From Paraspadella gotoi (taxonomy: Eukaryota > Chaetognatha): 64,000 bases of DNA. The DNA is taken from positions 11,753,786-11,817,785 of the forward strand of contig CM119266.1 of the NCBI GenBank assembly GCA_051294375.1. Reading direction: 5' to 3'. Under the pieces are notes generated by a model that saw nothing but the letters and a program-made list of their open reading frames with translations, did not search any database and was not told the DNA's origin. Numbering within the stretch: the stretch's first letter is position 1; each line of letters begins with the position of its first letter. Made by a program: the position numbers and the translations under genes. Below, in pieces: positions 47,199 through 59,599 of the stretch.

Positions 47199-50100
47199 AA
47201 AGAGAGAGAGAAGAGAGAGAGAGAGGAATGGGGTACAGAAAATGGTAAATGTATCGATTTTGAGAAAAAGACCGACCGGGTGTTTAGAAAAAAAAAAGTA
47301 AAATTAACATATAAAACTTTTTCCATAAAGACAAAAAGAATAAAACTGAATCACAATGCTGATTAGACGTGAAGAAAAAAAACAAAAAAAAACTTAATTT
47401 AAAATAATAAAAGAAGAAAAAAAAACGTCGGTGACTTTGATATCGAGACGTTTATTGCCGACGGTGAATTCTTGCGGTTTTGGTCGGAACCTGAATCCAG
47501 AATCTACAAAATCTGAATCCTTAATTCAAAAATATGATGCTGATTCTAAACTAATTTACGTAACGATACATTCTGATAATTTTAACTGATTATTGATTAC
47601 GTTAGATTATGATGAATACTATATAAAATAATATAACATGCTGTCCGCTTTTAAGCAACTGAAAACATTCAAATGGGCTTACTTAACGCTGAACTTTATT
47701 CACTCGTTCTAATTGACAAAGACCAACGAATATAATATAGGTAATCGGTTATCAAGGAGAATGTCAAAACATTCGAAATCATTTTGTTGATATGATGCAA
47801 CAGTTTCAGCGACCTATCTGCACAAGACAAACCAGCAGAAAGAAGCAGGGTCACCAAACACATCCCGAGGATTTTCTAACAAAGGTATTACAAAATTAGT
47901 AAGGACTGGTTTAGAGTTTTTAAAATTGTAAATCACTGTGAAGAATAAATCAAAATGAAAAAAAAAAAGAGATATAATCATGTACTTACCATCTTCAAAT
48001 TGTTAAATCAAGTGAAAAAATCAAACAGTCGAAGTGAATCAGCGCCGCACCCAACCAGCCTTAATTTTCGTTCTTATTCAAACGATTCATACATCCACAA
48101 TAAAACGGCCGCGCCGCGGCCGCGCACACAGAGCCCCACCGGGGCACGCCACCAACCCTAAACTTCTTTTTATCGCCCTTCATGACGTCGCCCACAGAAC
48201 GATATAGAACTTTCCGAGTTTCCCTGTCGGCACTAATTCGGGCGTGGTCAGGGATAGTACGCCATGGCGCGAACCTCGATGGAACTGACGCGAAGCGCCG
48301 AGGGCGAGGCCGCGATCCTTGAAGGCCGTGTGGAAAGGTGGAGCGGCCGGTCTGCCGGATCCGAGTCCCCACTGCTTGAAGAAGCAAGCGCCTCGTCCTT
48401 CGTCAATCTGCGAAAAGGGTAGTACCAACGTGGGCGTCGGCTGCTCCCGCTCGTTGAGGCGATAACTGAGCCACCTTGACCTCGCGCTTCATCACATGTT
48501 GAGGGTTGAAGCTTGACGGTGTGGGCGGAAGATGGAGCGGAAGAAAAAATACTCTATATGTGGCTTTTTTTTTTGTTTAATGTAATCTAAAGTGGTGGAT
48601 ATGATCCTGGTTTATATTTACGCTAGAATGTTTCTCCGAATTTATGCTCTTTTAACTCACGAAAAAAAATCCCAGCGGCAAGCGCGTCGCCGGGCCGCAC
48701 GAACGCAGCGTCCAGCATCGCCAACGTTTTCGTAGATGTGGATTGTCGCCGTCGATGCCTTACGACCAAGGCGTTGCAATAGAGGAAACGGCCCTTGGAG
48801 TAGCGGAGCCCGGCAGACTGGAGGCCAATGAAGGGGCGAAAGGCACGTTGGCCGCCTCTTCGCTGGTGGTCGTGTGGAATTACGAGGGGCGTAACACTGA
48901 AGTAGGGAATAGAAAAATACACTCATTAATTTTAAGAGCAACACTGTAAACTAAATGTAAAGGAGAGACGATTATTTTTTTTGATTTATCTTATAGTAAC
49001 GGGAAAACAAATGTAAGGATGCCCGGGTGGAGGATAATCTCCCCCTACGCTTGCGCTGAACCTGCCCTGGCGCTCCTGAGTTCAGGGCAGGGTAGGAATA
49101 GACCAACATCACTCTTTAAATCAGCGTGACCCTTTGAGGGACGTAATCAACGGAATGGTGAACGAGTACTTAGCCTGTCGGCCAAGCCAATGGGACGAAG
49201 CCGAGTTTCACCAACCTCATCCACGGGCAGGTGAATTTAAGGATTCGCCACAATCTATATTAATTTATTTTACAAGAACTTGTTTTTTCAGCGCGCTTAC
49301 GTAGAATAATCAATTTACACTTCTAAGATTTTTTTTAATTAAAAAAAGTTTAGCCTTAAATATTGTAACATCTTTTACATCCTTGTCATAACTTACCCTG
49401 AATCTTGGGTGTTGTCTCCGAACGTCGTTGCCAGGAGCCCCCGTCTTTTTTGCAACGTTCCTCACTTGAATGATGAAATATGACTCGGGACCTCTTCGGC
49501 AGGCCAGTGGCTCATTTAAAATATGTCAAGCAATCTCTGAGGGTAATACATACACCTTCCGCAACCTAAAAATAGAAAAACATTTTTTGATCTATATTTA
49601 TTCTTGGTTCGCGTGGATATATTTGAACCCATTTCCATTACCTTAAAATACGACTTGGGAATAAACTTCAATATGCTATTGAAGACTTGTGAAACTAATA
49701 AAAAAGTTATGAAACTGAACACATATCTGTCAATTTTTTTTTCAAGTAGAAAAAAGTACATTGCATATTGCAGTCATGTTGATAATTTATGTTTGACGAA
49801 GGAAACAAGTTAGTTGGCGAGCGTAGTAATGTGTGTTTAAATCGTAGATGGACAATCAAAAAGCTCATGACGATTGATTTGATTCGAATTTGAGAAGAAA
49901 AAATGCAATTACGTGACGATTGCGAAGCTTCGAGTAGGGTTACGATAACGTTATAACAGCTAACGGTTAATAACGGTTAAATAATTTTTAACCTCACGTC
50001 TTTATTTATTTTAACGTTAAAATTCGTTAATTTTTCATATGATTTTTTTATTTTTTGGTATATCTTTTATTTTTTAAAAGAAAAGTTTTTTTCTTGTCGT

Positions 50101-52063
50101 CTCTTATTCTCTTTCTCTTTCTCGCCATATTTTTTCACCTCTCTCTCTCTTTTTCATTTTTACCTATTTTTTCCTTTGTTATTTTTTCAACGCTTTAATC
50201 TTTTTTCTATACTAATCTCCTTCATTCAGTACCTTTCTTTTTTCTTTCTCTCTTTTCCTCCTTTTTCCCCTCCTTCTTCCCCTTTCTTTTCTCTCATTTT
50301 TTCCTTTTCTTCCCCTTTTTTTATTTTTTTCTTCCTTCAGTGTTTTTTCTTTTTTCTTACTTATTTCTCCCAATTTTTTTTCGTTTTTTTTTTTTTTCTC
50401 TTCAATTAAATTTTTTTGCATTTACATCAAGGAATATATTGAAATATAATATATAAAAAAAAAATATGCACATGCAATAGTTGCATACATTTTCTTATAT
50501 AAAATAATATATTTGCTATTTTTTAAATATAGAAGGAACTAATAAAAAGACATTATACCTTTTCAATCATGATATATTTTTTAATAAAAAACTAAAAAAA
50601 ATTGTAAATAAAAAATAAATCTTTGATCAATCTATCACATCAAACATTCATCAAAAAAATTAATATCATAATTTATAATTTATGGTTATGGGTTATGAAA
50701 AAATAAAAACAGAAAACAAGTGTTCAAGAAACTAACAACTAGAAAATAATGAAGAGTATACGAAAAAAAGAGAAAGAAGAGAAAGAAAAAACAAAACATA
50801 GAATTAGAATTACAGTGTGATTTTTTTTCTTTCTTTGTCCTTTTTATATATTTATATTATGCTATGAGGAAAAGAAAAAGTTTTTTGTAAGTAAGATTTA
50901 TACGATGCCATTACTGATAGCTAAATTATCATAGGTAGATTTAAATAGTTTGCTAACCATTTCTTCATTTACTAACTAAAATCTATCTATCTGAAATAGA
51001 AGATAAAAAAGATTCAGGAGCAAGAGTTAAAGATAAAATACCATTTAAATATTTATTTGATTTAAAATAATAATATTTTAAAGTAAATTATAAAAAATTA
51101 ACCGATTTTACGGTTAACCGTTAAAAAATATTAGTTTTAACCGGTTAAGCGAATTTTCTCAACAGATTAACCGGTTATCGGAACGCTAACTCTCGAGGGT
51201 TGAAGCTATAAATACAAAATAATTTGGTGACCTCATGACAACGAAAAATAATTGAATTCCGTCTTTGCAGAATCACAAACTATCGATTCTCTATTAGTGC
51301 ACTCCGAATCGACTCTTACTTCATCATCGTAATGGGATGCTTAATGGATTAGCTGAAAAAACTGGTTTTATTCATTAAAGTTTACGTTAGAAACAGAAAT
51401 TGGTAGTTCGAACCTTCTCGATTAATCATAAAATCCTCGGTCTTATCGAAAGCGGGTGGTGGACCAGTTGAACCCGGCGAGGTCGAAAGTCCAAATCGGC
51501 GTCGCGGGCGTCGCGGAATCACCACCTCCTTCACTTTTGTTCCGCCTGGCGGAGGATTGATCATCAAATCTATCAATATTCAATAAGAAATCTTTATCAT
51601 AATCATCATCCTTTTGACTACTGCTTTTTAATTCCTCCTCTTTTCTGTCCATCTTTTCGCGTGTTGAATCTCGGGACGCCGTCGTCCACAGTGTAGGTCA
51701 GACTCAGTCTTAACGTCGAGCGGCGCCCATTTCCATCCTCTCGACGAAAACACTGAGGCTGGAATCAAAACGATTTTCAAATAATCGAGCAGATGAAAGG
51801 GAAATAATAAGATAAAGTTATTTAATAAAATGTCATGTACATAGTTATAAATTTATTAAGATGCTAATAAACTTGCATATGAATTGTGTGTGTAATATGA
51901 AAATGATCCAAAAAAATCCATGAGAATTAACTTTTGACGAATTTCATCAAAAGTTTTTCTAAAGGAAAGAAAGAGAATTCCTTTGTATTAAATTTGTTTG
52001 AGAGAAGAAAATTAGTATTTTTGTCTTCAAACAATGATTTTTTAATAGAAACAATTAATAACG
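45990..52063 (-). repeat. Right arm of the palindrome, indel-rich
   Basis: Inverted copy of 38735-44660. It differs mainly by single-base insertions and deletions, spread through coding and non-coding sequence alike, and ends at a run of N (52065-52089). That pattern suits unpolished long-read sequence or a misplaced haplotype as well as a decayed true duplication. Confidence 0.88.
48060..51730 (-). pseudogene. Frame-broken inverted copy of the AsaB/CmcJ-like gene
   Basis: All five exons can be located: about 51623-51730, 51424-51553, 49397-49556, 48664-48893 and 48060-48505. The start reads ATGG followed by GCGCC, one extra G shifting the frame at codon 2. Exon 2 shifts again within its conserved FDLAGF region. 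Exon 4 keeps pieces such as GRFLYCNA and LAMLDAAFVRPGDAL in different frames. Exon 5 keeps the FHTAFKD and RGSRHGVLS-type remnants in shifted frames. It cannot encode the protein as assembled. Confidence 0.85.
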
Positions 52064-52148
52064 CNNNNNNNNNNNNNNNNNNNNNNNNNCCTTCAACCTC
52101 ACACAACACATGACGACTCTGACAGGAATGAAAAGAATGAAAAGAAAA

Positions 52149-52220
52149 GTTCACGCCCGGGTTCGAACCGGGGACCTTGCGCGTGTGAGGCGCACGTGAT
52201 AACCGCTACACCACGAGAAC
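52149..52220 (-). tRNA. tRNA-Val(CAC)
   Basis: A 72-base cloverleaf on the minus strand. Acceptor GTTCTCG pairs with CGTGAAC except for one T-T mismatch at the fifth pair. The D arm is GTG..CAC with AGCGGTTA, the anticodon stem TGCGC/GCGCA holds the loop CTCACAC (anticodon CAC), the variable loop is AGGTC and the T arm CCCGG-TTCGAAC-CCGGG is perfect. Internal A and B boxes are intact. It lies just beyond the gap ending the palindrome. Confidence 0.9.
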
Positions 52221-52295
52221 TGTTGCTTGGACGACGATTCCATACTGAATTCAATTTGAAAATGTTTTGTCAGATTCGCATACTTTTTTATCGTC

Positions 52296-52506
52296 TTAAA
52301 ATTTAAATAAATTAAAGTTTAATGGTATATTAGAGTAAACTTTATAATCAACGAAAAATAAAAACGTCGATAGCAACGTAAATTTTTGAAGCTTCGCACT
52401 TCGGGGTCGAAAGTGGAGCAAACAAACATTCTCGATCTCTTTGACTCCGCATCGCGGTTTCTCCCCATTAGCGATGACGATGTTCGGCGTTGTGTTCCAA
52501 CGGAGG
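52296..52506 (-). CDS. Probable 3'-terminal exon of an unidentified minus-strand gene
   Basis: A pyrimidine-rich tract ending TTTGTTGTTCCAG precedes an open frame of 69 codons that starts LRWNTTPNIVIANGEKPRC and stops with TAA at 52296-52298. The first 35 residues look like conserved protein; the rest is hydrophobic and AT-coded. The incoming phase is 2. It may be the end of the gene whose exons lie at 54633-54728 and 55374-55575, with the middle lost in gaps. The family is not recognised. Confidence 0.45.
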
Positions 52507-52944
52507 CTGGAACAACAAAGCGTGGGAGGGGAATTGGGGGGGTGTTTATTTAAGGGGGAAGTGGAAGGAGGTGTGCGATGGGGATGTGAGGGGAGAGTGA
52601 GAAAAGGAAGTTTAGTACAGTAGCTGACGAAGGGTTTAAAATTATTAACAAAATGCTATTTCTTGTAGCAGGAATCTTGTGAAGAAAAACTGTAAGAGAT
52701 GAGTAAATGAAATCTGAATTTTTAAATCTCATTTACATACTGTAGTTATAATATAATTTGAGTTTTTTTGCATTTTGGAATCTAATATTAGTTCTGTTTT
52801 TCTTTTTTTCAATAGTTAATTTTAGTGTTTAGCAATGTTAATAATTAACAGAAATTATTTTAAAACTTTATTTAATTAATTAATAGTTGTAACTTAGCTT
52901 AATGAAATTTACTTATAATATCAAACTATTATCGGTAAGGACGA

Positions 52945-52980
52945 CAAGGTTAGTTTAGTTTAGTTTAGTTTAGTTTAGTT
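52945..52980. repeat. (TTTAG)n short tandem repeat
   Basis: Six or seven GTTTA units in a row. This is a simple repeat; I do not take it as telomeric. Confidence 0.8.
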
Positions 52981-53162
52981 ATTTTGTTGCCGATTCTGTT
53001 TTTGGTATATTAAAAAAAAACCTTAGCCGATTACTGAAAGATGCTTTGACTTTGTTCACAAGATGAAAAAAGACCACATTTTGCGACTTTTCTCTGACGA
53101 TTAAAAAACGACAACAATGACGACCATGGCAACGTCGATAACTTTATTTCGACTTCAATAGT

Positions 53163-53171
53163 AACGACGAG

Positions 53172-53233
<62 letters not shown>
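53163..53233. repeat. (GAC)n trinucleotide repeat
   Basis: About 23 near-perfect GAC units. All frames through it encode homopolymers (Asp, Thr or Arg; Val on the minus strand), and no surrounding exon was identified. Confidence 0.95.
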
Positions 53234-53530
53234 AAACGCGACGGTAAGGAGGGTCGGGGCTTCGCTCAATTTTAATTACTCGCACATTTTCGACCCAAAA
53301 AGTCCAAAGGTAAAAAAAATCCCGAACGGGGGTAATTTTTCAAGGGAATACGAAGCTCAACCAAAATAAGGAAGGAAAAAAAATGAGAGGGCGTATTTTT
53401 TAAATTTCTTTTTTTTTTTTAATTTTCCGAAAGAAGACAATCGACGATTCGAAACAAAAGGTTATTTTTCTCTTTTACTTTTCTTCCATTTGATGTGGCG
53501 ATTATGCGCTGAAAATTATTTCTAGTGAGC

Positions 53531-54334
53531 NNNNNNNNNNNNNNNNNNNNNNNNNNNNNNNNNNNNNNNNNNNNNNNNNNNNNNNNNNNNNNNNNNNNNN
53601 NNNNNNNNNNNNNNNNNNNNNNNNNNNNNNNNNNNNNNNNNNNNNNNNNNNNNNNNNNNNNNNNNNNNNNNNNNNNNNNNNNNNNNNNNNNNNNNNNNNN
53701 NNNNNNNNNNNNNNNNNNNNNNNNNNNNNNNNNNNNNNNNNNNNNNNNNNNNNNNNNNNNNNNNNNNNNNNNNNNNNNNNNNNNNNNNNNNNNNNNNNNN
53801 NNNNNNNNNNNNNNNNNNNNNNNNNNNNNNNNNNNNNNNNNNNNNNNNNNNNNNNNNNNNNNNNNNNNNNNNNNNNNNNNNNNNNNNNNNNNNNNNNNNN
53901 NNNNNNNNNNNNNNNNNNNNNNNNNNNNNNNNNNNNNNNNNNNNNNNNNNNNNNNNNNNNNNNNNNNNNNNNNNNNNNNNNNNNNNNNNNNNNNNNNNNN
54001 NNNNNNNNNNNNNNNNNNNNNNNNNNNNNNNNNNNNNNNNNNNNNNNNNNNNNNNNNNNNNNNNNNNNNNNNNNNNNNNNNNNNNNNNNNNNNNNNNNNN
54101 NNNNNNNNNNNNNNNNNNNNNNNNNNNNNNNNNNNNNNNNNNNNNNNNNNNNNNNNNNNNNNNNNNNNNNNNNNNNNNNNNNNNNNNNNNNNNNNNNNNN
54201 NNNNNNNNNNNNNNNNNNNNNNNNNNNNNNNNNNNNNNNNNNNNNNNNNNNNNNNNNNNNNNNNNNNNNNNNNNNNNNNNNNNNNNNNNNNNNNNNNNNN
54301 NNNNNNNNNNNNNNNNNNNNNNNNNNNNNNNNNN
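53531..54334. other. Assembly gap (N run)
   Basis: 804 unknown bases. A second gap follows at 54420-54633. The 85 bases between them are open in more than one minus-strand frame and may be exon sequence (one reading contains SSLWVKNAVDFLHFP). Confidence 0.95.
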
Positions 54335-54632
54335 GATAATCGAGTTTCGACGAAGGAAAATGAAGAAAATCGACGGCGTTTTTGACCCAGAGACTTGAAA
54401 GGCGGCGCCCGGGGCGGACNNNNNNNNNNNNNNNNNNNNNNNNNNNNNNNNNNNNNNNNNNNNNNNNNNNNNNNNNNNNNNNNNNNNNNNNNNNNNNNNN
54501 NNNNNNNNNNNNNNNNNNNNNNNNNNNNNNNNNNNNNNNNNNNNNNNNNNNNNNNNNNNNNNNNNNNNNNNNNNNNNNNNNNNNNNNNNNNNNNNNNNNN
54601 NNNNNNNNNNNNNNNNNNNNNNNNNNNNNNNN

Positions 54633-54728
54633 NCCGGGGTGCCGCGGAGGGGTCGGGGTGGAGGAAAGAGTTTTTGAAGATGTACTGGTCGGCATCGAAA
54701 AAGGGAACAAGGTTATAAATGTGTGTAT
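54633..54728 (-). CDS. Partial exon of an unidentified minus-strand gene, cut by a gap
   Basis: From an acceptor CGCAG the frame reads TNTHIYNLVPFFDADQYIF and continues to HPDPSAAPR at the edge of the gap. Third positions are C-rich in the second half, as in the other coding exons here. There is no family match. Confidence 0.4.
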
Positions 54729-55373
54729 TAGTCTCTGCGCTAGTGGTAAAGCTCTCTTTTCGGTTGTGAAATTTTTGTTTAAAAATAAGGAAAATTATTG
54801 ATGTTTTGAGGCATAAAGGGGGGAAAAACTTAACTACATTATAAACTATTTAACTGAGAACACTAACTTATTAACACACAAGCTATACTAAACCAACCGA
54901 ATGTTCTCCAAGAAGTAATTCTTCTCTCTTTCTCCCGAAGATTATTTTTTTTTTTTTACAAGTTTTCGTTCTCATTTTATTCTTGTTATTTCAAACATTA
55001 AAAATCCCTCATCGCGATCGTAATCCGCGAAAAAAAAAAAAAAAACTTTTGGCGGATTTTTTGGAAATCGACTAATTAATCCTTTCCCCTTGCCCCGCGG
55101 GCCAGAAATCGTCGAATCGAGAAGGGTGTTGAAGGAGCGAGTTGGGGGGCTGTGGGATGTCGAAGAGGTGTTAGGGGTGGCGTAGGGAGGGGTGGCGACC
55201 GGCGAAGGTAAAGTTATGACGGAATGAGAGGTTTAGGGATTGAAAAATAGTATTGTGCTTAGAAGTTAAAAGTAATCGTTATTTGGTTGAAGCAAGGGTT
55301 GGATTGAATTTGAAAGATTGGATCCTGGATAGTCGTTGTCCGGAAGCCACTTGGGGTCTTTGATTGAAACTTA

Positions 55374-55444
55374 CACAACTCTCTCCCGTCCCCACCCATC
55401 GCAGGTCGTAGGGATCGTGAGAGTCGCATTCATGGGCGGAGGCA

Positions 55445-55478
<34 letters not shown>

Positions 55479-55575
55479 CGGTGGCGTACCCGATCTGTAC
55501 TCCGTCAGATGGCCGGCCGAGCCGTCGGAGCTTCGACCGGATCGAGCGGCGGGACTCCCGGGGAGTTGATCTCGT
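55374..55575 (-). CDS. Exon of an unidentified minus-strand gene with a poly-Ala run
   Basis: The exon ends in a perfect donor (GTAAGT) after codons for WVGTGESC. It begins after an acceptor CACGAG, the first AG following a long pyrimidine tract. It encodes a basic stretch (STPRESRRSIRSKLRRLG), GVQIGYATV, a run of about 13 Ala and SAHECDSHDPYDLRW. The poly-Ala comes from a (GCC)n repeat. The function is unknown. Confidence 0.45.
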
Positions 55576-55734
55576 GAAGTCAGTAGATTCCAGATCCAAG
55601 AGTGGATGGGTGAGTTCGACGGAGAGAGGAACGGGTGAGGGTTGGGTGGTGTTGATGTGGAAAAATTTAGCGAGGAAAAAGGATACGAGGAAAAAGAAAA
55701 AAAAAAAAATCAAGGATGAAATCAGCTCTTGAGA

Positions 55735-55735
55735 A

Positions 55736-55771
<36 letters not shown>

Positions 55772-55789
55772 AAAGAAAGAAAGAAAGAA

Positions 55790-55839
<50 letters not shown>

Positions 55840-55852
55840 AGAAAAAAGAAAG
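55735..55852. repeat. (GAAA)n microsatellite
   Basis: About 28 GAAA units with a few GAAG steps on the plus strand, upstream (in the minus sense) of the exon at 55374-55575. Confidence 0.95.
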
Positions 55853-56047
55853 AAAGCTACAAAGCAACCCCAGTGAATTGCGTCTGGTGTCTGGAGACCC
55901 TCGACTTCATGAGGGAAAGCGAAGCTCGGTTGGTAAATGTAGGGAGAGGGGAGACGGTTGTGTTTGTGAATTAGTGGTGGCGGTGGTGGTGGTGGATGGG
56001 GCTGTGGGGTGAAAGAACGAAACGTCGTGATACAATCGTAGTTTCGG

Positions 56048-56125
56048 GTCAATCGATCTTCTTCTTCCTTAGGTCACGTAACCTTCCCTCAAGCTGCCTC
56101 TCCGCCGCCTCCGCCTCCGCCGCCG
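56048..56125 (-). CDS. Possible small terminal exon
   Basis: A frame reading AEAEAAERQLEGRLRDL then KKKID and a TGA at 56048-56050, downstream of a poly-T stretch. The charged helical character and GC-rich codons suggest coding, but the acceptor is unclear and nothing connects it to other exons. Confidence 0.25.
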
Positions 56126-57154
56126 CAGCGAACCGCCGCGGCGAAAAAAAAAAACCCTGAAGATACCGGAGACATTTTTTCGTTATTCGATAACAACGGG
56201 AAAAAATCCGATAGTAAACAAGAAAAAAAGAGGCCGATCGAATGTCGGTCGTCAAGGCGATCGGCGTCAATGATCTCTTTAGTCGTGTTCCCAAATATTT
56301 TTTTCTAACAAAGCGTCGTTTCTGCGCATGCGTCGCGAAGTTTTGAATGAAAATAATCTGGAAGCAGGGAAAAAGGTGGAATTTGATGGCGGAAGTCATT
56401 TAGATAATTACATCGATGGGTCTGCAGTTAGTATTTATTATACTCGGATTAATTTTTTACATAGCTGCAAGCAAAGATATACTTTTTCATTTGTTACTTC
56501 GCTTGTTTTGTAAAAAAACACGCGTGACTTGTTTTTCGATCTCTGATCATTCTCGCACACGCACTTTCTGTTTTCTGACTCTCTCAACATTCTGGTTTCT
56601 GTTCTCTCTCCCCATCCCATGGTGCCTCGTTGACCCTACGAAAACAAAATCAATGAAGCGATTAAAACCAAAGGGATATGGCCGCATAGGGTGGTCGTCA
56701 AAATGACTCTGGACCAGACTATATCCATTATCCAGCCCGTGGTATATTTAGTCGATGGGAGTTGGACACATCTTTCGGAAGACCTCTAATGATCTTCTTA
56801 AAAGTTTTATTTTTTGTTTTGTTAATTCCGATGATTAGTATCATAAACAACGAAATTCCGATATGATTAGCATCCAAGGGCAACCAGGGTCTTGAACAAT
56901 GAAAATCTTCTTTTCTTTTCAATTCCGAAACTGAACGCGAGGAACAATAAGAAGAAGACTCTGTTATTGGATCCATTGTTTCAAACCCGTAAACTTTCCC
57001 GCCACGCGAGCCTCCTCACTCAACGCAACCATTGGCCGACCTGCCTTCAACAAATAAAATAAATTAATGTCCGTCAAGCCTCTGTCGGGCGCGCAACGAA
57101 CGATGAGGCCAAACAAAACAACAAACGTTGTCTTTCGTTCTTTAATGGATATGA

Positions 57155-57160
57155 GAGAGA

Positions 57161-57235
<75 letters not shown>
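57155..57235. repeat. (GA)n microsatellite
   Basis: About 75 bases of GA with one GAAG step. Confidence 0.95.
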
Positions 57236-57237
<2 letters not shown>

Positions 57238-57758
57238 CAAGATGCAACTGCGCGCTGATTGATGCAGCGGCGTCGGCGGCGGCTGGGAGATGGCGACGGC
57301 GGCAGTCGAAGCGATCGTCCGCGTTTGTCTCAGACTTCGCCTTCAGACTCTTCATTACCCCAACCCTTCTCGAGGGCCCAATTGTTCCGAGTTGCAACTC
57401 ACAAGACATTTAGACATGTCAATAGTTTTCAAACATGTTTTTTATATAATATTTAAAACTATCCAAATCTTGTTTGTGAATCACCGAATTCTAACCTCGA
57501 GAGTAAAAATAAAAATCTCGCTTATTATCATATTCTTCAATCTTTTCACCCTTTTTTTTTTCCTCGACTTATGGAATCCGTCATCGATCCTCGGGAAGAA
57601 AAAAAAAGGGAAAAAAGAAAGAAAGAGTGAAAATAGAGAAGATAAAGACGTCGGTGAAAAAAGGTTTTCGTGAACTGTGAAGGTTACTCTCGCTGGTGAG
57701 AGGGAGGAGCAGAAAATATAAGAGTCTCGGACCTCCAAAGAAGAAAAGGTGAAACGCC

Positions 57759-57788
57759 TCTCTCTCTCTCTCTCTCCCTCCTCTTTCT

Positions 57789-57880
<92 letters not shown>
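57759..57880. repeat. (CT)n microsatellite
   Basis: About 115 bases of CT, one of the longest pure tracts in the window. Confidence 0.95.
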
Positions 57881-57883
<3 letters not shown>

Positions 57884-59599
57884 TTTTTTTCAACCACACG
57901 AACCTTTTTAGGAGGCGGGAATCACCACTAAAAAAAACCCAGAGTGAAAAGTTTAGGTTGGTGGCAGAGATGGTGGTCGGTGTGACGAATGAATGGGCGA
58001 CTGGGTAAGATTTTCACTGAAGAGAAGACGGAAAAAACTGACAGACATTTATTTTTCTACAAAAGATAGGATATTCGTTTTGGTCTAATTTAAAAATGTT
58101 CTCGTCATCGGAAAAATTACGTTTCTTATTCCTGTTTGTTCTTCTGTTTTGCATCTTTTCTCCTTAAAATTTTTTTCTTGTTCTAGGTACTTGTCGTCAA
58201 GGTTAAATATTGATTCTTCGTTCTTTTGGTACTCTTCTTTCTACTCTTCTTTCCAATTCTCCTGGTTCTACTCATTGTTCTCTTCGTTCTTTTGGTTCTC
58301 CCCGTTCTCCTCTCAGACGTTCTCCTCGTTCTCTTCTCCTCCTACCTTTCGACTTTCCCTCGAACATAAAAGCGACATAAAAGTCTAATCTAACAATTAC
58401 GTCCACGTAAATCTTCCTTTCGCGTCGTTGAGCTTCGCCGGAGGAGGGGGGGAGCGACCCCGGCGGGTGGGTTGAATTTTGTAATCACCTCTTCCACTTC
58501 ACTCTCACATCGAACGACGCACCTTCACCCTTGACCCTCCCCTTAATCTTTAACTTTCCCTTTCTCTCTCTCCCTTTCCCCTTTCCTTTTCATCTTTCAC
58601 TTTCTTCTTCTTATGCAAAAAAGAAAATACAAAATCTTGGAAAAAAAAATTGTGGAGGGGGAGGAAAGAGGAGGAGGAGGAGGAGGAGGAAGAAAGTCGG
58701 GCGACGAAAGCGATGATTCACGTCTTTGACAAGACGCACGCTGGGGGCGACGATCGAATGTGGGGTTGGGGCGGGGCCAGGATTAAGGGATGGGTGACGG
58801 GGATTTAAAGAGAATGCGCTGGTCGAAAGTGGTTGAAGATAAACGAATATAAGAACAGCGTTTTAAAACTAATTTACATGTGGCGGTTGTATATCGTTGG
58901 GAAAGTTTCACGATCTCATTGAAACTAGGCTTACGCGACAAAAAAAANNNNNNNNNNNNNNNNNNNNNNNNNAAATTAATCCGTCTGGGAGATAGCGCTA
59001 AAGATCAAAACTTGTGATTAGATTTATTGTTTTTAGCTCGAGTTTAGGATTTAAAATAAATATTTCTTTTATTAAAATCTTCTTTTTACAATCGCCTTCA
59101 TTAGGAGAGAAAAAAATAAACGGGATACAAATTAATAATTAAAAGAAAGAGCAGAAAGATAAATATAAGTAATTCATTAGAAATAATTGATTCCAAGGAT
59201 CAGGAAGAAATAGAGAAGAGAGATTAGAAGAAAAGGGACAGACGATGAAAATCAAAGCGAAGCAGAAAAAAAACGAAAAAACTGTTAAAAAGCGATAAAA
59301 CGATTTTGATGTCAAAGTTTAGAGAAATGAGAGAGAGAGAGCAGAGAGAGAGAGAGAGAGAGTAGGAGAGAGAATGAGGAGAGTGAGAGAGAGAAGATAG
59401 AGACAGAAAAAAACAAGGACGAGTCTATGCGATATTTCCCAAATTGGTCAAGTCGACGAAGGTCCTGAGGAAATGAAAAATGAGCAGGAATGCCTCGTTT
59501 TGTAGAAGAGGCATTTAAGAATATCTTAAATAAAAGAACTTAAGAGACGTTTCTAGTCGAGACATGAGTGGATCGTGATAAAAAATTGTAAAGATAGCA

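Noticed and set aside
53525-54710. Long open frames across N runs at 53.5-54.7 kb and 62.5-63.3 kb
   Set aside because: They are open only because unknown bases contain no stops.
55716-56012. Lys/Glu-rich plus-strand frame and its Phe/Ser/Leu counterpart
   Set aside because: Produced by a (GAAA)n repeat.
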